Shown here in pieces: positions 1 to 6,162 of a stretch of 6,726 bases of DNA. The stretch spans positions 1-6,726 of the forward strand of contig CAKZLA010000531.1 of NCBI GenBank assembly GCA_937124525.1, written 5' to 3'. Source of the DNA: an uncultured Desulfobacterium sp. Lineage in GTDB: Bacteria > Desulfobacterota > Desulfobacteria > Desulfobacterales > Desulfobacteraceae. The notes beneath the pieces are model-generated. The model had not been told where the DNA came from. It was given only the letters and a program-made list of their open reading frames with translations, and ran no database searches. Position 1 is the stretch's first letter; each line of letters opens with the position of its first letter. Position numbers and translations under genes: made by a program.

Positions 1-73
1 AATGTCGGGGGTTTTATCACATCTTTAACCGGACAAGATAATTGTCGTCATCGGCCAAGGTAATTGTCGCACA
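1..73. mobile_element. Probable terminus of an IS21-type insertion sequence (rest lies left of the window)
   Basis: Two near-identical 19-bp copies (29-47 and 51-69) share the core AATTGTCG and are spaced 22 bp apart. They sit just inside a point where homology of the neighbouring chemotaxis-receptor fragment stops. Multiple direct copies of a ~20-bp transposase-binding repeat at each end, with outer ends in TG...CA, are a known hallmark of IS21-family elements. Here the outer end would be the CA at 70-71 or 72-73. No transposase (IstA/IstB) sequence is inside the window, so the family call rests on the end structure and on recollection of similar IS21 termini. The true boundary, the direct repeat of the target and the other end cannot be seen. 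Confidence 0.5.
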
Positions 74-304
74 ATACATAACAGCAATGGTCTGGATTTT
101 CTGATGCCTAAGATCAACAAATTCATCAAACACCTTAAGGTAGGAATTACTTTTGTCAATTACATGATCCATCCGGTCTTTGTTTGCCTGCCTGGAAAAA
201 CCATTTTTTAATTCATTGGCTTTGTCTATAGTGCCGTTCATAAGGTCTTCCGCCTTTGCAACAAGGGCGTCATCGTTGCGCCCCATATAAGTTAGTACCT
301 GCAT
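17..304 (-). pseudogene. Fragment of a methyl-accepting chemotaxis protein sensor (helical bundle) domain
   Basis: The 95-codon frame reads as part of a periplasmic four-helix ligand-binding domain of a chemoreceptor. Amphipathic helices carry the typical pattern of a 'DDALVAKAEDLMNG' segment, then 'ANELKNGF', then 'SNSYLKVFDEFVDL'. This resembles the later helices of HBM/TarH-like sensor domains. No transmembrane segment, HAMP or signalling domain is present. Receptor-like sequence ends at about residue 77 (near position 74), where the frame runs into the IS21-like repeats and stops at 17. In the other direction the same frame continues past the ATG (residues NIFITDSQ) to an in-frame TGA at 332-334. 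The ATG at 304 lacks a clear ribosome binding site and is probably an internal Met. The fragment looks like an internal piece of a receptor gene cut on the left by the insertion sequence and decayed on the right. An unrelated helical protein is possible but less likely. Confidence 0.55.
29..69. repeat. Two 19-bp direct repeats, 22-bp period
   Basis: Copy A (29-47, CCGGACAAGATAATTGTCG) and copy B (51-69, TCGGCCAAGGTAATTGTCG) match at 16 of 19 positions. A period of 22 bp puts them two helical turns apart on the same face of DNA, as expected for repeated transposase-binding sites at an IS21-type end. Confidence 0.75.
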
Positions 305-458
305 CTGGGAATCCGTAATGAATATGTTGATTCAAGCGATCTTCATTATCTGCAAACAGAACAACAAGTTCTCTATCAAGATAAGATTGACACTGTTTAA
401 TTTTTTCCTCTAACGTCTCAATACTGAAGCTAACTTCAACAGCAAAAAATGTTCCAAA
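270..458 (-). pseudogene. Orphan 62-codon open frame upstream of the receptor fragment, no start codon
   Basis: A stop-free stretch reads on the minus strand from just after a TGA (459-461) to a TGA at 270-272. It has no ATG, GTG or TTG start. Its central residues look protein-like: 'VEVSFSIETLEEKIKQCQSY' followed by a DREL-VVLFADNEDR segment. The 3' part overlaps the receptor fragment in another frame and is unlikely to be meaningful there. The VEVS...EEKI pattern faintly recalls PD-(D/E)XK or Uma2-type nuclease cores, but too little remains to say so. It may equally be the 5' continuation of the receptor gene after a frameshift, or chance. It is listed as a possible gene remnant only. Confidence 0.2.
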
Positions 459-804
459 TCATAATTTAACTTTTAAAATATTGAGATATAAGGATTTAAA
501 TAACAAAACGCGTGTAATCAAAAGCCATGAAAAAGCTGTCTTGTTTTGTGGCAGTTTTTATTGATTTGGGAAGAAACGGCTTGGAATTACAGGGAATGAA
601 TGCGGATGTTATGAAATAACCATGGGTGATAAAATGATACACCACTTTAAATAAAACAAATACCCCAACGATATATAAAACTTTCAAGCTGTGTGGAGAA
701 TACTCATGAGTCTTAAGTTCTCATTTTTCATACCAGATGTGTTGATTTCAATTTTAACGGAACACATTGTGTGGTGGAAAATTGGAGAACTTATGACTGA
801 CGAG
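459..804. other. Gene-poor interval between the decayed left end and the regulator
   Basis: No frame here has both a credible start and protein-like composition. The longest minus-strand frame (496-687) would start at TTG with no Shine-Dalgarno sequence and has a low-complexity, Phe/Lys-rich translation. A 30-codon plus-strand frame at 527-619 (MKKLSCFVAVFID...) has a signal-peptide-like start but no ribosome binding site or recognisable partner. The recognisable structures are a perfect 10-bp palindrome ACTCATGAGT (702-711) and the 80-bp palindromic element at 714-793. Confidence 0.5.
714..793. repeat. 80-bp palindromic element with 9-bp perfect terminal inverted repeats
   Basis: The ends are exact inverted copies: TAAGTTCTC (714-722) and GAGAACTTA (785-793). 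Pairing continues inward through TTTTC/GAAAA and CCA/TGG to ATGTGTT (737-743) with AACACAT (761-767), leaving a short AT-rich loop. It starts 12 bp past the stop of the regulator gene. It could form a transcript-end hairpin for the minus-strand operon, although no clear T-run follows. It could instead be a small non-autonomous mobile element of the MITE or REP type. Its extent and symmetry are seen directly; the role is inferred. Confidence 0.55.
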
Positions 805-2229
805 TTAATTTTGTTCAGAATATTTTTTCAGGTACCGTCCAAATCGCTGCCGGGAGATTCCCATGAATCTGGCAGCCATGCTTTGATTGTTCCCGGATCG
901 TTTCATGGCTCTTTTCATTAGATCCCAGGTCATTTGATCAAGGGTCGGAATCCGCTCAGGCTCAGAAAACCATGAATCCTGAACCCCAAGAGAGATTTTA
1001 GCTGAACCCCTTAGGTTGGCGGGCTGTTTTTTGAGATAAGACTCAATTCTTTCCATGGATAAGATTTTCGATTTATGATTTGCAACGGCATCAAAGATCA
1101 TGGATTTAAGTTCTCTAACATTCCCTGGAAAAGTATAATTTGATAATAAGTTGAGTAATTCCAAAGGATGAGAAGGAGTCTTTTTGCCAAATTCCCGGGC
1201 AGCCATTTTAATAAAATGCTCCACCAGTAAGGGTAAATCATTTAATCTTTCACGAAGGGGAGGTATATTAAGGTGATGGGAACAAAGCCTGTAATAAAGG
1301 TCTTTACGGAATTTATTTGATTTTTGCAGTACCATCAGATCAAGATTTGTGGCAACAATTATTTTTACATCAGCAATTTTTGGCAAGTCTGCCCCCAGGG
1401 GAAAATACTCACCCTCTTGTAATAATCTAAGCAGCTTAACCTGGGAACCCGGTGTCAGGTCACCGATTTCATCCAGAAAAAGGGTGCCGCCGAAGGCCTT
1501 TTCTATCAGTCCCTTTCGTGTTTTATGAGCTCCGGTAAAGGCACCCTCTATATGTCCGAAAAGCGTGTCCGAAAAAACATTATCATCAATTCCAGCAACA
1601 TTTGCTGTGAGAAGAGGTCCCTTACGTCCACTGAGTTTATGAATGGATTTAACCATGAGTTCTTTCCCCACCCCTGTTTCTCCGGTAATCAATACCGTTC
1701 TGGAACTTTTGGAAATGGACTCCGCATATTGAAAAAGGCCCAGCATGAAGCGGTTTTTGGTAAGAATATGTGAAAATGCTTCCGGATGCTTTAGTAATCC
1801 AGAAAGAATAGATTCTTTAAGTAATTGGTTTTCATTTTGCAGCATGCGTACTTCAATGGCATGTTTTACGCCTGATACCAGACGGTTTGTTTCAACGGGT
1901 TTAATCATATAGTCGAATGTTCCGGTTTTCATACACTGAACTGCCATTTTCGCTTCGGTATTACCCGTGATGATAATGACAGGTATTTCCGGGAATTGAT
2001 TCATAATCATGGACAAGAGTTCCTCTCCTGGAATAAAGGGCATGATCAGATCCAGTAGAATCACTTCAATTTTATTGTTTGAAATAATCGGTATAACTTC
2101 CCTTGCGTCCTGGCACAGCAAAAGGTTGTTTATGCCGGCGGACAGGAGTGTCATTTTAAAACCTCTGAGAGAGTCTGGTTCATCATCCACCAGCAGGATT
2201 GGATTGTGGGGAAACAAAGATTGTTTCAT
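805..2229 (-). CDS. Sigma-54-dependent response regulator (NtrC/AtoC class)
   Basis: This is a complete 474-residue DNA-binding transcription activator of the bacterial enhancer-binding family. Residues ~9-125 form the receiver: acidic pair D15/D16, phospho-acceptor D60 in the ILLDLIMP segment, T88 and K110. Residues ~150-380 form the AAA+ sigma-54 interaction domain: Walker A GETGVGKE (183-190), an exact GAFTGA loop (229-234), Walker B FLDEIGD (251-257), sensor I N295, arginine-finger candidates R308/R314, and sensor II in FPGNVREL (R372). Residues ~447-469 are a Fis-type helix-turn-helix (NNQSMAARFMGISRQRFGRY). All residues needed for phosphorylation, ATP hydrolysis and sigma-54 contact are present, so it should be active. 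Start at 2229 is supported by GGAGG with a 7-nt spacer. It lies 47 bp downstream of the histidine kinase and is almost certainly its partner. The target promoter is not visible here. Confidence 0.96.
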   Translation of the reverse strand: MKQSLFPHNPILLVDDEPDSLRGFKMTLLSAGINNLLLCQDAREVIPIISNNKIEVILLDLIMPFIPGEELLSMIMNQFPEIPVIIITGNTEAKMAVQCMKTGTFDYMIKPVETNRLVSGVKHAIEVRMLQNENQLLKESILSGLLKHPEAFSHILTKNRFMLGLFQYAESISKSSRTVLITGETGVGKELMVKSIHKLSGRKGPLLTANVAGIDDNVFSDTLFGHIEGAFTGAHKTRKGLIEKAFGGTLFLDEIGDLTPGSQVKLLRLLQEGEYFPLGADLPKIADVKIIVATNLDLMVLQKSNKFRKDLYYRLCSHHLNIPPLRERLNDLPLLVEHFIKMAAREFGKKTPSHPLELLNLLSNYTFPGNVRELKSMIFDAVANHKSKILSMERIESYLKKQPANLRGSAKISLGVQDSWFSEPERIPTLDQMTWDLMKRAMKRSGNNQSMAARFMGISRQRFGRYLKKYSEQN

Positions 2230-2236
2230 TGTTTAA

Positions 2237-2241
2237 CCTCC
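2237..2241 (-). promoter_or_regulatory. Ribosome binding site of the response regulator
   Basis: On the minus strand GGAGG lies 7 nt before the ATG at 2229. This fixes the start of the regulator and supports separate, strong translation of this second gene of the kinase-regulator pair. Confidence 0.85.
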
Positions 2242-2276
2242 AGCGCAACGTTTGTTGTGGCCATCACACCGCTTTA

Positions 2277-4643
2277 CTAAGCAGGATCTTTTCCACATTG
2301 AACGGGTAAAAGTATCTTAAAGATAGAGCCTTTGTCAATGACACTGTTCACTTCTATTTTTCCACCGTGGAGCTCAACTATGCGCGAACATATCGCGAGA
2401 CCAAGACCGGTCCCTCCTTTACTTCTTTTTGTGGTGAAAAAAGGCTCCATGATACGATTCAGTATTTTGGGATGGATACCTCTACCTTCATCTTGAATTC
2501 TCACCACAACATAACCGGTTGTGTTTTCAAAGAAGGATGAGATGAAGATTTTTTTTTTTTTATTGGGAAGCGACTGGCAGGCATTCTCAATAAGATTTAT
2601 AAAGACCTGCTCAATTTTCTGTGGATCGCCTTTAATAATTGGAAGATTTGAACTGTAATCAACTTTAAAATGATCCGTTTTTTCTTTGATCATATTTTTC
2701 GTTAATCGAATGGTTTTTTTGATAACATCATTTATATTTAAAAGTTGATTTATATTGGTATTGTCATTTCGGACAAAATTTTTAAGTTCCTGGACAATTT
2801 GTCGGATACGTTCCGTCCCCTCGCTTATCCCGGATAACAACAAGGGGATCTCATCGCGTATTTCGCAGTATGGGATGCCGGCAATGCAGAAATCACCATT
2901 TCTTTTGTAATATGATTCAATAACCGGCACAACGCTCTCCCATGCCTTCCATACTATAGGTATATTTAACATTATTAAATTATTGGGATTATTGATCTCA
3001 TGGGCTATTCCAGACACCAGAACGCCCAATGAAATCATTTTGTCCGCCTGTATGAGTTCATTCTCTATTTGTTTTGTTTTTGTAATGTCTGTTAATCGTA
3101 TAATGACCGACCACATCTTACCGTCCTTCCAGACAGGATATATGGATATTTTTTCAAGTCTTCCCGGGTCCATGATGCTTTTTCGCTCAAAAGTTTTTTT
3201 TTGCCCGTTGGAAACTGCCAAGGGCACCTTGCACCCCTTACAAGGTCTGTGTCTTTTTTTGAGTACCTGGTAGCATTTTTTGCCAAGACAACTTTCATTT
3301 TCATTTTTAAAATAAGCCTTGGCCGCCGTGTTCATCATTATGATATCCATTTTCTTATCCACCATTAACAAGGGATCTGAAATACCGTCAACTATCGTCA
3401 AGAGCAGTTTGTAGCTCTCTTTTAGCTGTTGTTCAGCCTTTTTCTGGCGGGAAGTATCAATGAACATGGCGCGGGTGCCGATGACATTCCCATTAATATC
3501 ATATTCTGATAGCGTCTGGATCAATGTATTGACGATGTCTCCATCATGCCTGACCAGTTCCTGCTCTGAAATGGTGAAATGCTCCTTATTTCTACCTCTG
3601 TACTTTTCTTCTAATAAAAGTTGTTCCTGTGAGGATTTTGTATAAAAAAAAGAAATTGGCTTTCCTATTACATCGCTTCTTTTGTAGCCCAATGTTTTGA
3701 CAAAATATTTGTTGCAGTCTGATATCACTTGAATGTTTTTCTGATATCTAAGTATCACATACATCATTGGTGCACCCTCAAAAAGATTCCGATATCGCCT
3801 TTCACTATCCTTGAGCATGCTCCTGATTTGATTTTTTTTTGTAATATTTCGAACAAAACTGACAAAAATACCATTTTTAATATCTAAATATTGAATGTTT
3901 ATTTCTACATCAATAAAAGTTCCGTCTTTGCATTGATATTTTGTTTCAAATCGGCATTTTCCTTTTGGACGTATTTGGGTTAGCATCCGGGTTGTTTCCC
4001 GGGCTGTTTGTGATGCATGGAGATCTGAAATATTAAGTTGGAGCAGCTCTTCACACCGGTAGCCCAGCATCTTGCAAAATGAGGCATTGACCTCAAGCAA
4101 TCGTCCCTGTGGATCACTAAGATGAAAACCGTCAATAGCTGTCTGTATAATTGTTCGATATTGTTGTTGGGCTTGACCTTCAAGCAACAATTCCTCGCTT
4201 TGCTTGATTGTGGTGATGTCATGGGCTAAAACGGCGACAGCAATTATGTCAACGCCATTGTATAAGGGGTAATAATGAATATTCAGAAATTTTTTTTTTG
4301 AATTCGGAAAACAAATCCAGCCGGAATGATTTACACATTCACCATTTAACGATTTGTCGTAATTGGCTTTGGCCAATGTATGAAAGAGCTTGTCACCTAA
4401 TATTTCAGTTGCATGCTTTCCAATAATTTTATCTGTATTTATATTAAATGCGCCAGAATACTCTTTGTTGACAGCCTCATAACAATAGTCTTTGTTGATA
4501 ATTGAGAACATAATGCCTGGCATATTTTCCAGGCTGAGTTTGAAAAATTTCAACTGGGAATTTTCCTTTTCCAGTTCTTTGGTTCTCTTTTCCAGCTCTT
4601 TGATTCTCTTTTTCAGTGCTTTAAAGTCGGATTGTTCATTCAT
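2277..4643 (-). CDS. Soluble multi-PAS sensor histidine kinase
   Basis: The 788-residue kinase has no transmembrane helix or signal peptide, so it should sense a cytoplasmic signal. It begins with a Lys/Glu-rich coiled coil (residues 6-33), followed by four PAS domains: ~35-146, ~158-270, ~280-400 and ~408-525. Linkers of the xDIT/xNIT type (HDITTIKQ, RNITKKNQ, TDITKTKQ) mark three of the PAS ends. PAS4 carries C452, C457, C468 and C471. The dimerisation/phospho-acceptor domain has H548 in GIAHEINNPNN, followed by a long insert (~558-605) before the second helix. This is typical of many deltaproteobacterial HPK4-like kinases. The ATPase domain has N687 in NLIENACQ, D718/G720 in DEGRG, F-box EPFFTTK (733-739) and GGTGLGLA (743-750); all catalytic motifs are present. 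The gene ends with tandem TAG TAA. The upstream Shine-Dalgarno is weak (AGGG, ~12 nt away). It follows the permease by 72 bp and precedes its response regulator. The ligand is unknown. Confidence 0.95.
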   Translation of the reverse strand: MNEQSDFKALKKRIKELEKRTKELEKENSQLKFFKLSLENMPGIMFSIINKDYCYEAVNKEYSGAFNINTDKIIGKHATEILGDKLFHTLAKANYDKSLNGECVNHSGWICFPNSKKKFLNIHYYPLYNGVDIIAVAVLAHDITTIKQSEELLLEGQAQQQYRTIIQTAIDGFHLSDPQGRLLEVNASFCKMLGYRCEELLQLNISDLHASQTARETTRMLTQIRPKGKCRFETKYQCKDGTFIDVEINIQYLDIKNGIFVSFVRNITKKNQIRSMLKDSERRYRNLFEGAPMMYVILRYQKNIQVISDCNKYFVKTLGYKRSDVIGKPISFFYTKSSQEQLLLEEKYRGRNKEHFTISEQELVRHDGDIVNTLIQTLSEYDINGNVIGTRAMFIDTSRQKKAEQQLKESYKLLLTIVDGISDPLLMVDKKMDIIMMNTAAKAYFKNENESCLGKKCYQVLKKRHRPCKGCKVPLAVSNGQKKTFERKSIMDPGRLEKISIYPVWKDGKMWSVIIRLTDITKTKQIENELIQADKMISLGVLVSGIAHEINNPNNLIMLNIPIVWKAWESVVPVIESYYKRNGDFCIAGIPYCEIRDEIPLLLSGISEGTERIRQIVQELKNFVRNDNTNINQLLNINDVIKKTIRLTKNMIKEKTDHFKVDYSSNLPIIKGDPQKIEQVFINLIENACQSLPNKKKKIFISSFFENTTGYVVVRIQDEGRGIHPKILNRIMEPFFTTKRSKGGTGLGLAICSRIVELHGGKIEVNSVIDKGSIFKILLPVQCGKDPA
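2549..2561 (-). repeat. A13 homopolymer inside the kinase ATPase domain
   Basis: Thirteen consecutive A on the coding strand encode the four lysines at residues 695-698, between the N box and the DEGRG motif. Tracts of this length are prone to polymerase slippage. A one-base change would shift the frame before the F and G2 boxes and abolish kinase activity. Shorter runs of A10 (4290-4299) and A9 (3832-3840) also occur in this gene. The run is in frame as given. Confidence 0.9.
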
Positions 4644-4715
4644 TGTCTGGGAAACCCTGTTTCAGTAAATGGAGTTACACTGCCTGACCCCATCCCCCCC
4701 ATTTTCCACATTGAG
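4644..4715. other. Short gap between permease and kinase genes
   Basis: These 72 bp contain a C7 run and the word CTGCCTGACCCC on the plus strand. The latter resembles words found in REP-type repeats, but a single copy proves nothing. No terminator hairpin or convincing minus-strand promoter was seen, so the kinase may be read through from the permease gene. Confidence 0.35.
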
Positions 4716-5498
4716 TTAAAGCCATTTGCGATAAAGCCGGATCACCGTCAGATCCAGAACCAAAAAAAGAAAAATCGGCACAATAATAAACAACAAAGTC
4801 AACCCCGATGCAAGGGACCAGTCCGTTGAATTCAAAAAAGGGAATAGATATCCAGAATAGGAAGGCACTGAACCACCGCCAATGAGAAACACCAGAAAAT
4901 AATCTGAAAACGCCACCAAAAATACAATGGATGCGCCAGCAGTCAGGGCAGGCAGCAGCATGGGGATCTCAATTTCCCAGAGAATCTGCCAGAAGCCTGC
5001 ACCCAGATTTCTGGCGCACACAATGGAATCAGGATGAATGGTTTTATAACCGGAGATCATGGCCCTTAACATGTAAGGATAACTGCAAACAGAAAGAATC
5101 AATGCCACACCCAAATGAGTATCGGCAAGTCCCAACCGAATAAACATCAGATGAACCCCAATGGAAAAGGTCATCACCGGAAGCACCGCCGGAGCCAGCA
5201 GCAGGCTTTCAATAATTTTTTTTCCTGCAAAATCCCGACGGCTCAAAAATTCTGCTGGCAACAGAGAATAGAAAACGGAAAGGATCACCGCAACAATGGA
5301 ATAAAAAAAAGAAGAGCTGATGTGAATAAAAATCTGCCCTGCATTTTCTTTAAAATAGATAACGGTCCGAAAATTAATGGTATCAGGGATCAGGGAGGGA
5401 AATGCCCATTGCCCTGAAAAACTGTACAACACCAGCACCAGCAGAGGGAACAAAAATACCAGCCACAGCAAAAGCACTTTAAGTTTATCGCGTCTCAC
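4716..5498 (-). CDS. ABC transporter permease (binding-protein-dependent importer type)
   Basis: The 260-residue integral membrane protein has about six helices (roughly residues 8-28, 59-84, 98-120, 129-147, 183-208 and 233-254). This is the usual length for the second permease of PotBC-, ThiP- or Ynj-type importers. The cytoplasmic EAA loop, which contacts the ATPase, lies at ~160-184: RNLGA (163-167), then IEIPMLLPAL (176-185). The first position of EAA is degenerate (VCA). Features near the C-terminus (FSDYFLVFLIGGG, 197-209) fit this family, but the substrate cannot be told. Start is GTG at 5498; its GTGA overlaps the TGA of the upstream frame, a sign of translational coupling, with AAGGGAAAGG just upstream as a possible ribosome binding site. 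No binding protein, ATPase or intact partner permease is in the window. The neighbouring kinase and regulator might control or sense the transported compound; that is inference. Confidence 0.88.
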   Translation of the reverse strand: MRRDKLKVLLLWLVFLFPLLVLVLYSFSGQWAFPSLIPDTINFRTVIYFKENAGQIFIHISSSFFYSIVAVILSVFYSLLPAEFLSRRDFAGKKIIESLLLAPAVLPVMTFSIGVHLMFIRLGLADTHLGVALILSVCSYPYMLRAMISGYKTIHPDSIVCARNLGAGFWQILWEIEIPMLLPALTAGASIVFLVAFSDYFLVFLIGGGSVPSYSGYLFPFLNSTDWSLASGLTLLFIIVPIFLFLVLDLTVIRLYRKWL

Positions 5499-5580
5499 AC
5501 CTTTCCCTTATCAACAAAATTCCATGGTTCCCGGCTTTTTTTTATATGAAAAAGTAGCCTCCAAGTTTGCCTCAGCAGAG
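5495..5580 (-). pseudogene. Possible C-terminal remnant of a gene upstream of the permease
   Basis: A stop-free frame ends in TGA (5495-5497), overlapping the GTG start of the permease by 4 nt. Its last ~28 residues (ALLRQTWRLLFHIKKSREPW and onward to VDKGKV) look protein-like. Upstream it runs directly into the C7/G7 palindrome, and the translation beyond reads Pro/Arg/Gly-rich repeat sequence. In two-permease importers the first permease commonly overlaps the second in this way. The simplest reading is that this is the tail of a partner permease whose body was lost when the palindromic region was inserted or recombined. The remnant is too short to prove a family. Confidence 0.35.
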
Positions 5581-5657
5581 CCCCCCCGATGGGCAATAGG
5601 AACCGGCCAATTGGGCCGTCTACGGTTCCGGGCCGGGCCCATTGCCCGTCGGGGGGG
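5581..5657. repeat. Large GC-rich palindrome (28-bp arms, 21-bp loop)
   Basis: The left arm (5581-5608) starts CCCCCCCGATGGGCAAT; the right arm (5630-5657) ends ATTGCCCGTCGGGGGGG. The outer 20 positions pair with two mismatches, and CCGGCC/GGCCGG pairs further in after a one-base bulge. The interior can also fold by itself through GGAACCG (5599-5605) with CGGTTCC (5623-5629). It lies at the broken upstream edge of the permease operon. It resembles a REP/MITE-like palindromic unit or a recombination hot spot. In either strand it would form a very stable hairpin that could block transcription, but it lacks a T-run. Confidence 0.7.
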
Positions 5658-5665
5658 CGGCATGA

Positions 5666-5755
5666 TAGCCTTTTCAATATTCGTTGTGTCCGCCAGGGCA
5701 TGGGTGTTTATATGAAAGAGTAGGCACGCCTAATATCCTTTCATGCTTCGTTGTG
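5666..5755. repeat. Imperfect ~22-bp direct repeat around TTCGTTGTG
   Basis: TAGCCTTTTCAATATTCGTTGTG (5666-5688) is echoed by TATCCTTTCATGCTTCGTTGTG (5734-5755), with a 67-68 bp period. The 9-mer TTCGTTGTG is identical in both. Between them ATGAAAG (5712-5718) can pair with CTTTCAT (5738-5744), with TAGGC/GCCTA inside. This looks like part of an intergenic repeat family rather than coding DNA. Confidence 0.5.
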
Positions 5756-5786
5756 GGCAGGCCCAGGTCCCCCATGCGGTCTGCCC
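5755..5786. repeat. Hairpin GGGCAGGCC / GGTCTGCCC
   Basis: Nine paired positions, one of them G-T (5755-5763 with 5778-5786), enclose a 14-nt loop. No T-run follows on the plus strand, so it is not a canonical terminator. It directly abuts the second TTCGTTGTG copy and is probably part of the same repeat block. Confidence 0.45.
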
Positions 5787-5986
5787 GTGGCAGTTATTAA
5801 GAATATGGCATCTTTTACACAGCCTCAAAAATAATTGACACTTTTTTGAGAATATTTCCAGAAAATAAGGGAATACTTTAAAAAAAGGTCAACCAGTAAA
5901 TAAAGACGGGTGCATTCCCATTTTCCATGCTTTATTATGGCAGATTGGATCGCAAATCAAAATCTGTCCGGGCAGTTACAAAAAAC

Positions 5987-6015
5987 TTGACGGGTAAAAA
6001 AACCATAGTTATACA
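5987..6015 (+). promoter_or_regulatory. Sigma-70-type promoter for the DUF1638 gene
   Basis: TTGACG (5987-5992) and TATACA (6010-6015) are separated by exactly 17 bp, close to the housekeeping consensus. Transcription would begin near 6022 and leave a leader of about 140 nt before the ATG at 6163. That leader contains an inverted repeat. Confidence 0.6.
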
Positions 6016-6074
6016 CTCCATTGTATATTTTATGCGAATAAAATTGTATTCTTGCTTGCACAATAAAATTTTAA

Positions 6075-6092
6075 GCGCACTTATTTGTGCGC
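6075..6092. promoter_or_regulatory. Perfect inverted repeat GCGCAC-N6-GTGCGC in the leader
   Basis: GCGCAC (6075-6080) and GTGCGC (6087-6092) are exact inverted copies around TTATTT. Lying between the promoter and the start codon, it could be a repressor operator or an RNA hairpin in the leader. No T-run follows. The binding factor is not identifiable. Confidence 0.45.
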
Positions 6093-6150
6093 AGGTGAAA
6101 GACATAACTTTAATATAAGCAGAACAGGTGTATGGTACAACACACGCGTC

Positions 6151-6156
6151 AAGGAG
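6151..6156 (+). promoter_or_regulatory. Ribosome binding site of the DUF1638 gene
   Basis: AAGGAG lies 6 nt before the ATG at 6163, a strong Shine-Dalgarno match that fixes the start. Confidence 0.85.
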
Positions 6157-6162
6157 AATCAC

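Larger units (their letters stand above)
5787..6162. other. AT-rich non-coding region upstream of the plus-strand gene
   Basis: No convincing gene is present; the long minus-strand frame across 5935-6330 is the shadow of the plus-strand gene and its leader. It holds an AT-rich inverted pair TCAAAAA (5825-5831)/TTTTTGA (5843-5849), a short inverted pair CAGATT (5941-5946)/AATCTG (5961-5966), the promoter at 5987-6015, and the 18-bp inverted repeat at 6075-6092. Confidence 0.55.

Noticed and set aside
496..687. 63-codon minus-strand frame with a hydrophobic start
   Set aside because: TTG start, no Shine-Dalgarno, low-complexity residue mix, and no recognisable family.
714..793. Integron attC site
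   Set aside because: The palindrome lacks the RYYYAAC/GTTRRRY core sites expected at attC ends, and no cassette arrangement is present.
691..921. 76-codon plus-strand frame
   Set aside because: It overlaps the palindromic element and is antisense to the C-terminal, helix-turn-helix-coding end of the regulator; there is no supporting signal.
3980..4222. 80-codon minus-strand frame within the kinase
   Set aside because: Out-of-frame shadow of the PAS2 coding region; the kinase frame here has clear PAS motifs.
5825..5849. Rho-independent terminator at TCAAAAA/TTTTTGA
   Set aside because: The stem is A/T-only apart from one pair and lacks a GC-rich core, and no gene ends close upstream on the plus strand.
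5932..5960. Sigma-54 promoter around TGGCAGATTGGATCGC
   Set aside because: The GG and GC elements are separated by 11 rather than 10 bases, and the flanking consensus is poor.
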